NCBI RefSeq assembly: GCF_013373865.1
Contig: NC_050471.1
Span: forward strand, 3,118,501 to 3,182,500
Source: Monomorium pharaonis
Taxonomy: Eukaryota; Arthropoda; Insecta; Hymenoptera; Formicidae
Direction of reading: 5' to 3'
DNA: 64,000 nt
In this document: piece after piece, positions 1-13,734 of the stretch
Layout of the letters: each line of letters starts with the position of its first letter
Numbering within the stretch: the stretch's first letter is position 1
Position numbers and translations under genes: made by a program
The notes under the pieces: generated by a model
The model's database searches: none
What the model saw: the letters and a program-made list of their open reading frames with translations, nothing else
What the model was told of the DNA's origin: nothing

Positions 1-340
1 TTTCTGCGTCCGCTTTCTTTAGCTCGCTCTCATATCCGAAATTGGCCGAGCGGAAGATTCCCGGTAATACATCGCGTATATAGGAATCCTCTCCCCCCCC
101 CAAATACGCGGGATCAAGTTTATACAATGCTGATATTTCCGCGGGCAACGGTTGTCTAAACTCCTCCAGCGGCGTGAGATACGATCGAGTCAACGAGGAG
201 CCGGCGTTCCGTACGTTCATATATTGTACATGTGGTTACGCGGACGAAACCGCGTATTAAGTTAACGGCAACACACTCGGTTTGCGTTTAAGCGCGCCCG
301 CGCGCGCGCACACGCTTCATCGTCATACGGTTCTCTTCTG

Positions 341-342
<2 letters not shown>

Positions 343-378
<36 letters not shown>
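343..378. repeat. (CT)n microsatellite
   Basis: About 18 CT units, followed by a short alternating CG run, within the dac intron. Confidence 0.9.
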
Positions 379-382
<4 letters not shown>

Positions 383-931
383 GCGCGCGCATCTCGCGGG
401 AGTTCGAGTATCTATCATCTGTCGATAGATAAATAATTCAGCGGGATATTACACGCGAGGCTCGCAGGTGTTTAAGTTACGATCGTTTTCTGGCGTACAC
501 GTTAACCGGCACTCCCGCCACGGGGGGACGCCTGCGATTTATCTTGCGGCCCGTTTTCGAGTACCCCGTAGTACCCCAGATTACGCCCCCCGAGACTCTT
601 CCGCGATTAATCATCATTCCGTCGCGATTAAAGGCCCAATTAAGTCCCGTTTTTGCAAGTCTGATTGTCCCACGATCGCCCGGCGCTCTGTGTACGTCGT
701 GCACCCTCCTCCAGGTTACATACCCGAGCACGCACAGCGCTCGGTTACCTAGCTGCTCTAGGTCTTATCTGGTGCGATGTGCGCGAATTAAAATGTACTT
801 TATGGCCCGTGTCAGACGATAATAATCGCCCGAGACACCGCGCGAGGATCCGCCGCCGACGCCGCCGCCGACGTCGCCGCCGCCACCCTCGTCGCTCTAT
901 CTTCTCGCGAGCGCATTCCGGTACGTACTAT

Positions 932-953
932 ATCTCTCTCTCTCTCTCTCTCT
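932..953. repeat. (CT)n microsatellite
   Basis: About 11 CT units in the dac intron. Confidence 0.85.
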
Positions 954-3839
954 GTCGACGTGTGCTTCGGATCGTCAGCGGGATTGAAAAAGAAATCGGA
1001 GGCTCTGTTCTTATCGCGATCGAACGTGCGATCGCGAGGCACGTCGGAAAACGTAAAGTTGGTAATTGAAGCAATTTCAGCGGCCTGCAGCCCATAACTT
1101 TTCCCGCAAAACGTCACGATCGTGCACAATCATCCTATAATTTATTCGATGCGCGCGATGCGGCCCGATCCTCGCTTCTTGTCGGGACCGACGTCGCGGT
1201 ACATACGGTATATATATCATATACCGTAAGGCCATTAGAGATTAAAATCGTTCAATAGGCTCGGTTTTTTTTTTCACCGATCGACGTAGGCACAAACGGC
1301 ATTTCGATTTCGCACGCTCTCGGGATTTTGACAATTAAACCGAACCGAGCATTATTTTCTTCGCTTTTGCCGGAGAAGCTCTACCCGAGGAGACGCCATA
1401 ACGAGCGACGTTGATAAATAGCGAACGCTTTCGAGAGCCAGAATCCCGCGTAATTACATGCCTATGCTCGCTCGTGGATACTCTCTCGCCATGCGCAACG
1501 GTCAAGATTCTCAGGCGTCCGAACGGATCGTCTCGTTCGATTCTATCCCGATCGGGAAAATTATCCTCGGCTATTCTTGCAGAAATATTATAATAACATC
1601 TTGATGCGTTTACTACTATACCATACGGATTAACGGTAATCCAAAGCCAGCCGATTTCCTTTCGCACAACGCACAACGCTCATGTAATAATTCTCCGAAA
1701 TATAATAACATCTTTTCTCAGGTCGATTTACAAAAAAAAGTTGTTCTCTCCTCCATGTTGTGTCATTCGCCGTACGTTGCGTCTTCCGCTCTAATTAATT
1801 CACGCTCGTCGCGATTCGTTATCGCCCGGGTCCCTCGTCAAAACGACAAATACAGGCGAGCACCTGCCTGCGGAATCGTTCGCCGACGCGCGATTGACGT
1901 ACCCGATCGTCGGATACGCCGGAGCGGATAGCGCGATATCCACGCCACTGCGCGCGCGGACGACGTGGTCGGATGTATCAATGTCAAGCGCTAATAACAC
2001 CTCGGCTGCTCGTTCGCGGGCCCCCGAACTGTGTACAGCAACAACAACGGCTGGCAGCTAATTCCGAACAATGATATAATTACATATTATTCGTCATTAT
2101 ATCTCGAGTATGCGCGGCGAATTAAAAGATTGCGCGCCACCCGACGTGGCACAGCCATAAGCTCGACCGACGCCACCGAGAAGATGTAATCTACGACATT
2201 ACGCTATAAAACAAATTAAGATAATAACTTTTTCGTCGAGGGCAAAAAGCTATCCGGCAATCGCGACCACGTAAAGAAATTCACCGTTCGCGTTCGTGCA
2301 ATCGCCGACCGTGATTAAGAATGAGGCTTAGCTTAAGCGACAGAGAAAAAGGACAATTGTTGGTTGGTATTTTGAAAAAAAAAAAAAACCCCGAGAGCAA
2401 GTGTTAGAAATTAGTTTAAGCATCAAAAAGAGATCCAGGAGATCGGAATAGTTGAGAGGGAAGAGAGGGACGCTTATTTTTCGGTCATCGTCGAGAGGTC
2501 GTAGACCGAATCGTTTCGCATTATTTGCATGCTGTTATGGTTGGATTGGGAGTATATGCACGGCAGGGCGCCCCTCCCCTTTCGTCGATCTCGTCGAGAT
2601 CGCCTAGATCGCGGAGAGAGGTAGGGAGATGGAATCGGATGATTCACTCCACGAGATTACACCAGAAATGGCGTGCCCGGTCTAGAGCGAGAATGGAGAG
2701 CCGGTTTCCCTCGCCGGGCTCCCCGAGATCGCGATGCCGTGTTAATGAAAGGGCAATTTCGGCTGATCCCAAAAACGATTCGGACTCGTGAGTCGCGGCT
2801 GTCGAATGCATATTTCTGAGCCCGAGCTTAATGGCTCTCGCGAGAGCTCGTTGATTTAGAATAAATATCCTTGCCCGCGCGATATCGCAAAATCGCAAAA
2901 ACGTACTACGATCCGCGATAACAATCGTATACATTACCGTATTTTAGAACGTACCTAGCACGCGATCGCACGTTTTTCTCTCGCCAAAACGATATCCAAT
3001 TTTTAAGCGACGGAAACTCAAACAGAACTGCGAACGCAAATCGCGTAACTTACGATTAAATAAACGGATCCAATCTGGGTCCGCGGGCGCGTAACGATCG
3101 ATAATAGTTATCGGCGGTTATCCTGCCTTCCTCTTCCATCTCACTCCCTCTCTCTCTCTCTCTCTCTCGTCTGCATCCTCTCGTCAGCAACAACTCTGAA
3201 GACTATCAAGAAGAACCTAGAGGCACTAACTTCGCCACGGATTCTCGCGTAACTTGCTCGATCGATATCTCCCCATAGTCACGCGGTATTTATCCCGTAA
3301 GCCTACATTCGTAGCCGCGTGCGAAAGGGAAAAGCGCGTAAACGGTCGCGCATAAAACCGGTGAGGCATCCGCGACCGCCGAAAGACCATAGAAGTGCCC
3401 ATAGAAACACAGAAGGGGGAAAGGAGAGGGAGAGAAGCAGAACTATGGGACGACGGAGCCCCGCGGAGGAAGAAGGAGCGGAATACCAAGGAGGAGAGAG
3501 GTGGCCATGCGTGCATCACGCGAACGGACCGCACGCGTGTAAAGATGGCTCCTCGCCTCGCCCGCTCGGCCGACAAACCGGCAAACGCCGGTCGAGTTGG
3601 CTGACTGGGCTGACGACTCGCACAGCCTGGGCACCCTTCAAGGGTATATCACAGGGGCTATCAGGCGTCCATGTACGTAAGATCGACATCGAGCGTAGGG
3701 ATCATTACTATAGGAGCAGCTACCCGAGAGCCCGATTTTGATTGACGCGCGACGTTACGCCAAACTCAACGGCACGCGAGCCAAACGGACGGTTTTGCTC
3801 GAGAGAGCTGCCGCTGCCGATCCACGATCGGTACCCTGG

Positions 3840-3860
3840 GACTTCACCCCGGGTGAAGTC
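3840..3860. repeat. Near-perfect 21-base palindrome
   Basis: Ten-base arms GACTTCACCC and GGGTGAAGTC flank a single C. It lies in the dac intron and could be a dimeric protein-binding site or a chance palindrome. Confidence 0.8.
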
Positions 3861-5989
3861 GCAAACAATCGCGACTTCGGCGCCATGCATCGAGCAGCAC
3901 CGAAGCGGCGCTCGCACTCGCGGATTATCCTTCTTCATATCGCAGTATACGTACCCTCATCAACGATATCGTAACAAACGAAAGTAAATCACAGGCAGCT
4001 TAATTGCAGGCGGCCACGATGCTAATCGCGACGTTTGCGCAATCGATCCGGATAAGCATATAGCTCGGGACGAGCGCGCGTACGAGTTCTAACAACGACT
4101 TGATTTCTCTTAAACGCCCAAGTTCTAACTGCCACCTATAGCCTCCACCTCGGGTGGTCTCGTGCGTCGTTTAATTACCGTGTGTAACGAGTTGGAGTGG
4201 CCTAGCGTGCACACGAAGTGTGCCCTCCCCCCCTCCCCTCCGCCTCCCGCGAAAAGGGTGCGATATGCTCGCTGACGTCGTCCACGAATCACTCGAAATT
4301 ACCGAGTATCGTTGTGACAGGCCGCCTCGCGGGTGGCGGAAAAGGGCGCCTTTCGTGCAGTTTGCCGACGCTCGACTACCGTCGACGAAAACTTGAAAAT
4401 TCGTTTGGACTATGGCATTCCGACGTGAAACGACGACGACGATTATAATGCCACAGCGATATTACCAGGTGAGGTGTAATTGTGGCAATTACGCAACGAC
4501 CAACGCGGCGACCAACCTTTCGCAGCTTAAGAAGCTCTCTCGCGTCGCGTTTCGCAATTCCGCGCTTACAGGAAAATCGTAACGGCAAAACATATATTTA
4601 TCCAGTTGATACATTTGCTACTTAATAGTAATTCGATAGACTCGAGCGGCGCCTATCTCGTCGGAATGTTTACGAAATGTTTCCCGTGTCATTCCCAACC
4701 GATCAATCATTGGTAAATTATATATTATATTTCGATACGAATATTTTGTATCGTGCGAATCAAAGTAAATGATGCATTTCGACATTCGAATGGCCAATGC
4801 ACAACCTAGGCGGGAACCACAAGCGGTTTTACCTTTCCACGAGTGACATCATGAATAACGATATCGTGAAGATAATAACTCGATCTATAGGTACGCAAAC
4901 AAACACAGAGATACTTGCGGAATAAAAGGACGTAGAAGAAATTTAATCGTCTAATGCGAATCTCCACTATCGGATATGAGCGATTACGATAATAAGAAAG
5001 TAATATAGCCGAGGATAGGATTCGTACTGACCCCCGGATCGATTCCGTTGAATCTGCGGCCGCATAAAATTGTTGCCGTAAAGGATTTACGAACCCGAGC
5101 GCGCCGGTAGCACGACACGTCCACGACGAGACCCACGGCTACTATCGAGGCACGGCTTACTCGACGTGGACACGCGATTGCATGTACAAACGCGGGATTC
5201 TTAAACGTGTCTCCCGAGAGAGATGGTTAAGAGCCCGCCGCGTCGAATCTTTTCTATAATGCGAACACGATATCGTAAGAAATCCATAAGACAATATCGA
5301 TTGAAAAGAGGAGCTGCTTTCTATAGTGATCTATATATTTATTCCTTCGTGTAAACCTTTATCGTGAAATCCCTCGACTCGTTCCGCCGCTTACAACGAC
5401 ACACAGTTGCCTTACGAGGGAAGATAAATCAAGAGTTTTCTCGATTTATCAATTAATCGATCTATCTGCTTGAATTATTTGCGAATTTGTGTTCACGTGT
5501 TATTGCTGCACGTAATGAATATTCACGTATATTTCGCTCGACAGGAACGATTGCAATCTGGGGTAACGATAAAAACAGAGAAGGATTAAGGACCCCTGTT
5601 TCGCTCGGTGAGTTGTTGCTAGGTTTCACCGGCCTATGAGGCGAGTGAGAAAGATGCGCTCTTGGGGATAGTTCTTTACGAGGGTGGCGGCGTCGCAACA
5701 AGGGGAAAGGATGAAATGGGACTCGTGGGTACTGCTGCTACAATCAGCTGTTTTAATGTGGGTCACTGGCTTGCGCAGAAACAATCGATTTTGGCTTCAA
5801 TGTGGGGGCCAATGTTAAAAGTGTGTAACGCAACCCGAGCGCTTTCGTCAACAATGAAATTTTACAGCGGACGCCGCCACCAATCTTGCCGCGTGTCTGT
5901 CTCGAGGATCGATTTGCGTGTCGATATAATCTTGCTTTCGAGATAAAATCTACGAGAATCGGATACGTAGTCTGCATGAAATTATTATG

Positions 5990-7080
5990 TACTCTAAAAA
6001 CGTTTAAAAGTCGTATACTATGTAACCTGAGAAAATAATTGAAGAACTCTCGAGAAAAGTTGCACCACTTAAATTTTTTAAATTGTATTTCCTATTTAAT
6101 GAATATTTGATTTGTACGCAAATAAATATTGGAAATGTAGTTTGATATTTTAGATACCTATTGCTACAATATTTAACATTTTATCAATAATTTATTATTA
6201 ACCTTTTAGCAATGTGTTGCAAAAAGTATGATTCAAATAATTGATCGCTTAATTCGTACCTGTGGGTAACTTAAATCATATCGCATTTAAAATTTATTAA
6301 AATACTTAAAAATATATAAGGAATTATCTTCATCATTAACGTACTCAATAATATTTTTTCAATAATTTATCGAAAAGAGAATTAAATATTTCATAATTAA
6401 TTGATACATAACAATAATAGAAGATGTCCAAATAAAACTAATTTTTATTTATTTTTGCATTTAAAATATTTTTATTTCTATCAATTACTGGTTTTACTAT
6501 TATCTTATAAGTTTTACAATCAATATCATTTATCATTTATTGTAATAAAAAATGTGTGATACAATTTAGAAAACATGATAGATTTTATGTAATACAAAAG
6601 TATCGATTTAATATAGGAATTGCAAATATGTATATGTAATAAATGTAAAATATTCTACAATAAATCTTTTCTTTCATAAAAATATAAAAATTCAGTATAA
6701 AGTTGCTCGATTATTATCAGATACATAAATTAATGAAAAAGTAACATTAAAATCCGATTTTTTTTTAGTGTTGATAGCACACGCGAAACAAGATGTTAAT
6801 CTATTATATTTTCATCAATATTTCTCATTTATTTCACATTTTTGTTACTAAATGTGGTTTATAATAAGTAAAACTGTAAAATAAATTTGTTAAGACATGA
6901 TTTAAGCGACAGGTACGTATTCAACATTTTTTCCCTGTGTATCTCCTTGATCTAATAAGTATAAAATGTAGTAGAAAGATTGGAAAATCGATAATGCTAA
7001 AACTGCATGTAATGTATACGATTTCGAAATAATGCCTACGAATCGTATGGCCTGCAAAGAAATCGATTTGTCTTGTAAAT
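5990..7080. other. AT-rich island inside the CpG-rich dac intron
   Basis: Base composition changes abruptly near 5990 and again near 7080: the inside is dominated by A/T with few CpG, and both flanks are rich in CpG. No terminal inverted repeats, target-site duplication or transposase-like frame could be seen at the edges. It may be the 3' UTR and last exon of a nested gene (see 6902-7068) or an old insertion. Confidence 0.6.
6902..7068 (-). CDS. Candidate terminal exon of an unidentified small membrane protein, nested in the dac intron
   Basis: On the minus strand a pyrimidine-containing tract ending in TTTCTTTGCAG (acceptor at 7069-7070) is followed by 54 sense codons and a TAA at 6902-6904. 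The peptide begins AIRFVGIISKSYTLHA, has one clear hydrophobic segment (about residues 15-34, ending SIFQSFYYILYLL) and a short polar tail ending NVEYVPVA. About 0.9 kb of AT-rich DNA downstream would fit a 3' UTR. I do not recognise the family. No matching upstream exon was found between 7.1 and 13 kb, so this could be the last exon of a gene with a large intron, a decayed fragment, or a chance open frame. The clean acceptor, membrane-like composition and local base shift are the support. Confidence 0.35.
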
Positions 7081-8532
7081 AATACAAGAAACGGCGGGAG
7101 AAATTAGCCGCAGTTCGATCGAACCGTATCCATCTCCATGATTGGCGAGAATACGTGTTAACAGCGCGGCAGGAAATACAAAATACCACGCCGTATCGAC
7201 GCAACAGTCGCGGATTTAACGCCCTAAATTGGGAGCCTTTCTCAGATTCCGTCGAGCGGACGGCATGATAGAGGAACAGCATCGGGGAACGAACGCCGAA
7301 AGGGAAACGCGGAACGGGAGCCTGGCGCCATTGCGATACAATACGGGGCCCCCGATGACTTGCATTTGTATCTCGCCATCAAGAGACCCCCGTGATTATA
7401 GCCATAGGCCCGCTCGCATCCTGCTCTCTCTCTCTCTCCCCCGGCTCTCTCCTCTCCTTTCTGGACGTATCGTACACGGGGTTCCCATCGTCCTCGAGAA
7501 AACGATCTCGTCTTGCCGCATGCAGACGGCCGGCAGACGATGCAGATCGCGATAATAATATTGTGACTTTATCGTGCACGCGCAGCCAACACATATATTC
7601 TCCTCTCTCTAGATGCAAATTAATGCTCTCCTTAATTGCTCCGAACTCGCGCAATTAGAACGCACAGCAATCTGATTCACTCTGATGCCTTTGCGATTCA
7701 TTGAACGTATCGAAAGAGTGAATGTTTCGCATTAAATTTAGAAAAGATAATTCGTTCATATTCCAAGCTTTACAAGTTCTGCGAGAGGAGAGAAAGAAAC
7801 GAGCAAAAGATGCGGATATTTCGTGCCGCTACATCGATCGGCCATCTTTGGATGCGCCATAAAAGCGAGCAGCGTTAAAAAGGGAGGAAAGTACGAAGAA
7901 ACAACGAGAGAAAGAGCGGTAAGATGAGTTGGGTGGTAGACGGCAGGGGAGGGCGGGGGCTCGGTTTAATCCTTCTTGTTTGTCTTTGCATTAATTATCC
8001 AGAATTAAGAACGTTGCCCGGCCGCGGCGCCGCGCGCAGCCGGATTACTGGCTTTATTATTACTTGTTGCAGATTATTAATTACCGAGAATTACGAGCGA
8101 AGCGCGGGAGTAGGCTGGGTGGTGATGGCGGACGGTATCGTGGACGGAGGGCGGCGGACGGATGCTGGGAAGAAAGGCACCCTCTCTCAGATTTGTGTTT
8201 TCAATTAATTTCCGTAAATTAAGAACGATTGTAAGGAGAGATTAGTGACCGCTGGCCGTGCTTCGAGGATTCCATAAACGGAGAAGGTCGCTCGGGTTTT
8301 TCTCTCCGTCGAGTGGCGTCGAGTAATTAAACAACTCGGTAAACTGTACCGTGTAGGTCGCAGCCTACGGTTAAAACAGCCGACGAACAAACGAATAAAT
8401 AAACGATACCGATGTCATGACCGTATCATTAAATAGCTCGAGACTGCAAACTCCGAGGTAGCCAATAGCGACCGGGATCAGCATACGTTACGATGCACTC
8501 GGATTTTCCAATCGAGGCGGGACACAGTTCCC

Positions 8533-8552
8533 GTTTTTTTTTTTTTTTTTTT
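8533..8552. repeat. Poly-T run
   Basis: An uninterrupted run of about 18-20 T on the plus strand in the dac intron. No retroposon body could be recognised next to it. Confidence 0.8.
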
Positions 8553-8747
8553 ATCAATAAAAAACCGGTGTGCGCGGCCGTATTTCGTTACCGTACATTA
8601 TAAAGTTCAAGGCTTATCCGCCTCGCGGTTTTCATCGATTGGAGTTGCTTGAATTATTCTCACGATACTGACGCACAGTAGCGGCGAGCGCGCGCGGACT
8701 TCGTTTTCGGTTATGGGATTAATCGACAAGCAGATTTAATGGAGAGA

Positions 8748-8780
8748 CACACACGCACGCACGCACGCACGCGCGCGCAT
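8748..8780. repeat. (CACG)n / (CG)n simple repeat
   Basis: Alternating purine-pyrimidine repeat (CACG units passing into CG), the kind of sequence able to adopt Z-form DNA. Confidence 0.8.
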
Positions 8781-9389
8781 TCGCTCACGCGTCGTGGGTG
8801 ATTCTACGAGCGAGCGGCGTGTACATACGGCGGCAACAACATGCGCGTATATATCTCGATGAAAAGTAATGCTAACAATGGGGTCATGCGAGCCTTTATA
8901 ATATCACGCTGGCGGCCCAATTCCCTGTGCAGGATACGTAACGGGGAAAAAAGGCCGAGGCCTGCCAGCTGCTGTAAACGATACAATTACCAGATAGATA
9001 CGTGTTCGTATACAGGGAGAAAGAAAGAGGAAACAAGGCATAGAGTAAGAGAGAGAGAAAGAGAGAGTAGAGGGGAGGAAGAGAAGATGATCGTTCTCCA
9101 CTCGACGTAGCTGTGCTGCAAAAGAATCGAGCGATCCCTTTTCGAGATGTCCGTCCGTCAAATAATATCGCGACGTTTCCCGAGAGTGCATAGCCGCGGA
9201 GAGAAAGAGAGAGAGCACAGTCGCGTTTCATACGAGGACTTTACCGAGCCCTATTTGTGTATTCGTGCAGTTAACACGAGCGCATAGATATTAAAAGCTT
9301 ACGTAGCCTATAACCACGCATCGGCGCACGGCAACAACCAGGAGCTGGGAGGAGCGAGCAGAGGAAATAAATATTAATAACGGCTTTCT

Positions 9390-9390
<1 letters not shown>

Positions 9391-9472
<82 letters not shown>
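9391..9472. repeat. (CT)41 microsatellite
   Basis: About 41 uninterrupted CT units; the first of a pair of very long pyrimidine tracts in the dac intron. Confidence 0.97.
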
Positions 9473-9475
<3 letters not shown>

Positions 9476-9537
9476 AGGCTCTCTTGCTGTCCCTCTCCTC
9501 ATCCCTCTCTTCATTGGTTCTATTCTCTGTATACCCC

Positions 9538-9652
<115 letters not shown>

Positions 9653-10787
9653 CTTCCCACCCCTTTCCTCTGTGTCTCTCGCTCTCTCACAATATGTCTG
9701 TACATTGTTAGGGCCATTACGGGAGCCAATTAATCTATGCACAATTTTATAATTAAACGGCTAATAGCGCATAGAATTATAGTACAGGGCCGCGCGCACT
9801 CCCACGTATTGGCTGTTGTTATATCAGTTGTTATACCGAGAGCGCCGCGCTTGATAGAAAGAAGGAAGAATGAAGAAAAACCACGCGCCTTTCCCCTTCG
9901 TATGTCTCCTCAGCCTGTTTTTTTTTTCCCCTCTTTCCTCTTTGTCTCCTCGGCGCGACCTCTTTTCGCGAATTCCCAATTAGAGACTCGATTCCAAACA
10001 GGCAGTTTGCGAGGCGAGGCGAGGCGATCGTTCGTCCGGCCGAGTTAGGCAAATTAATTAATATAATTGACTCGTCTCGTTAGCTGTGCGCAACGCGGCC
10101 GCGTTATTATTTCCTCGCCGATTATCGTAGGGCCCGCATCGACTTATATGCATGATATACGACGCGCGCAATTATTGCAGTCGATTACTTTTCAGCCTGT
10201 AACAGGAATATCTGTCGGCGTTCTCGATCAGATAGCTCGACGCGACCTCCCCGTCTCCTCGGGTCTTCGCGTGTTCTTAAGGACGTGCTCGAACGAACGG
10301 CATCTACGGTGTCTACGAAACGAAAAGGAAGTCTCGCACCATAGGAGATAAACGCGGCATTTAAAAATACACCGCGCCGCGGTAACGATTCACGCATTGT
10401 ACGTTTGTTACACACACACACACGCGCGTCGTCGTCATCGTCGTCTCCCGCGCGGCCAGTCTCTTCTCTCACGGGATTATAACTTCACATTCGTCGTTGT
10501 CGCCTGCATACCTCGCTTTTTAACACACTATTACCGCCCGTGAAGCACGAAATACGGCGCGTCCGGCGCAATCGGTTCTGTATCTACGGGCCATCCGGAC
10601 GGAACAACGCACCCGGCGCCGCGCTGTAAACCGCAAGAAAAATCCCCCTGAATTATTGGTGCGGTTCTGGGCGCATGCTGTTGCATCGGTCCGATAGAAG
10701 CGGCGCGGGGTCGACGTGCAGCCGCCGCTCCGCACGTAGGTGTGCAAGTGCATGCGCGCACGTATTGCATCGTCCGCGTGCGGACGT

Positions 10788-10815
10788 ATGTGTGTGTGTA
10801 TGTGTGTGTGTATGT
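10788..10815. repeat. (TG)n microsatellite with TATG interruptions
   Basis: Alternating TG units broken by TATG, in the dac intron. Confidence 0.8.
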
Positions 10816-13032
10816 GGTAGATGTGCCACGGCCGTGTGTATCCGTTGCTGCCGCTACCGTTGCCGTGTATTATCAGAATGTAACGACGTCAACGTTACAC
10901 ACGATCGGACCGCACAGAACGGTCGTGTCGCAGCCCCTCGATCATCCTTGTTTTTCGTAATCGCGAATTCGCTTTCCTACGATCTCGCTTCTCCGCAATC
11001 GGAGTCGTTCGAGGGTACCGGTGAGAACGGTATCCGACGATTTGGATAAACTGAAGAGCTAGCAAAAGTAACGAAAGTTATAAGAACCAGAGATCCGTTT
11101 CATCTTCGAGATCATTGCGATAAACGATGAATAATTCCGAGCATATAATCGTCAACACTATTAAACGATTCGTAAACTGTTCTTAATATTACGCAAAGAG
11201 AATTGAAAGATAGAGTTCCAAACCATTGAATAAAATTATTCGAGAGATAACAGCAGCAATCTTTTGCTTTCTAGATCGCGATAGTATTTGTATAACGAAA
11301 GATAGAAACATGAAACTATTTGACAGGACAGAGATAACGGAATATCGAAGATTTTTTTTTAAATCGAAACAACTCACAGACTCGTCGCAGCGATTCGAGG
11401 AAGAGCAACGTAGCGAGAAACGACGAAACGTGCTCGAGAATAACGAGACCCTCACGAGCCGACGGCTCGTGGAACTCTGTGTATTCTGTGACTCTGGATT
11501 ATTTGGATCCCTGCGATCCCTACGAGCTTCCTCCTTCTACCTCTCGCACTCGCTCTCTAACTATCTCTCTAGCTCTTTCATTCGGTCCCTCGGGATATCC
11601 CTCGGTTCCCTCTCGCTCGGTCCCTCTCTCCGTGTCGCGTTGAATCCGTTTCCGTTGTGACTGCCGCTGCGCATCGCACGCTGAACAAGTATTGCCCATT
11701 TGCCGCGTGATCCGCGGCCCGCCGCGAACGTCGAGAGATCTCGGTCGTATCGTGACAATTAAACACAGCGAATGATTAACTTATCGAGACTACAACGGGC
11801 GAGATTGTCGAATCTATTGGATGCAACGGAACGTTGATCAATAGGACGAATCTGAATTGATAGACGACGGTCGAGAGGACAACATTTTCTCCGACGACCT
11901 TAAATCCCCTCGTTCCGTTTACCATTCCGTTTCGTCTGTCGTCTACCTCGTGGGTGGGGTACGGGAGAGCTTGTACAACCAGACTCTCTTCCTCTCGCCC
12001 GGCAGCCTCTCTTTCTCTCCCTTCGGGGACGATTCATTCAGAGAAACTGCCGTGAAAGGGACACCTGTTGGCGCGGGAACTCGGTGACAATCCTAGAAAC
12101 GAGGAGCACGTGCCGCTGCCACACGACTGGGATATCTTAATTTTCTATTGTACGGTGCACCGAACGATTGCTCCATTTCGTGAATATTATTTTACGAGCA
12201 GATGCGATATGTCTTTCGTTTAAACCGCAATCCATCCTCAAATGCAAATAAAGTTATTCTTGAAATGGGAATCCTTTCAAACCGCAAATTGCAATTTCGC
12301 GAAGCAATTTCACGACGCCACGAGGATCACACGCTCATGAACTGCCTATACGAAAAGGCCCGAGGGTCACCGGGAGCTGTTTTCGACGTTGATCAAGTCT
12401 TAAGGAGCGGTAGGTGGTGCACAATTAAAGTACTTTTTGGCGGACTGGTAGCGTGAAAGCCAAGCCAAGGTACGGGGCGAAGATAAAGTGCTGCCCAGCG
12501 GCGACACCGTGCGTTATTAATGTATGCGAGGATCGTAGCTTCCGTTCGTAGTAACGGCGCTCAAGAATGCGCGTTGTGAGGCGCCCAGTACGTGAGTGTT
12601 ATTTCCGGAATCTTCTCCTTATCTCATTATCGAAACAGACTGGCGTTAATTATAGGTAACAGTCAACAAACAGCTGCTACTCGTCGCTATTATGGGTTTG
12701 GATTGCTTTTCAGAAAGGTTCGAAATATCATGGGCAACGGGGCAATAATTGCCATGAGGCAACGTCAAAAAAATTAGTTTCATCCAGACTGCCAAGTCAC
12801 GGTCTTAAAAGTTCTCTGTTTTCTGTTTTGCCCTGAATATACCGCATGTTAATCATTAGTTATCAGCCTACTATCGCGAATTTAAATAAACTCGAGTTTT
12901 TTTTTTCCATTTAAAAACGCCTACTCGCGAATCGCATCTAACTGACGAATAAGAATGATTTAAACGACGAATTGAACGGATAAATAAGAAGGAAATCCTG
13001 CCATCGCGTGTTTTCAAGCATCACCAACCTAC

Positions 13033-13681
13033 CTGGCCGTAGTGCAGTCCCTGTAAAGAACGTCGAAGTCCTTGCAGCTGAGCAGCTTGCACCGATTGAC
13101 GCCGGGTTGGATGGCTCCGAGGCCGCGTAGAATCCTAACCTGCTCGACGTTACACACCAACGGCACGATATCCAGTCGCTTGAGCTTCGTGTAGACTGTG
13201 TGAAGGCCGCCCACGAGGTGTTTGAGAAACAGCTCGAAGGCCTGCGGCAGACAGAGCATCGTGTCGCCGGCGATGATGAACGCGGCGACTTTCTGGCCAC
13301 GATAATCCACCAACTTGCACTCGTTGGCGGTGGGATCGCTCGTGCTGATCGGCGGCGGGCTGTTGTATGATCTTGGTGGCAGGACGGCGTGATGGGCTGC
13401 CATCAGTTCCAGCGGCGAACCATGGTGCCCGCTCAGCATACCACCGAGCTGGCCCAATAGTCCAAGTCCCGGCGGCGGCAGTCCCGGCATACGAGGCACC
13501 ATACCCGGCGGTGCCCCGTGGCCACCCCCGGCCGACAACGGCGGCGGGCTCAAAGGAAGGCCCTGGGGTGGCGAACCTCTCGTGGGCGATCCCGGTGTCG
13601 GTACACCGCGATGCTGTTGCTGATGATCGCGCCCGTGCGACTGCTGATGAGACGGCGGCGGTTGATGCTGGTTGCCGTGAA

Positions 13682-13734
<53 letters not shown>

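Noticed and set aside
1500..1560. Possible tRNA B box (CGTTCGATTCT) near 1532
   Set aside because: No matching A box or acceptor-stem pairing could be drawn; other GTTCGA sites (for example 36217 and 59634) failed the same test.
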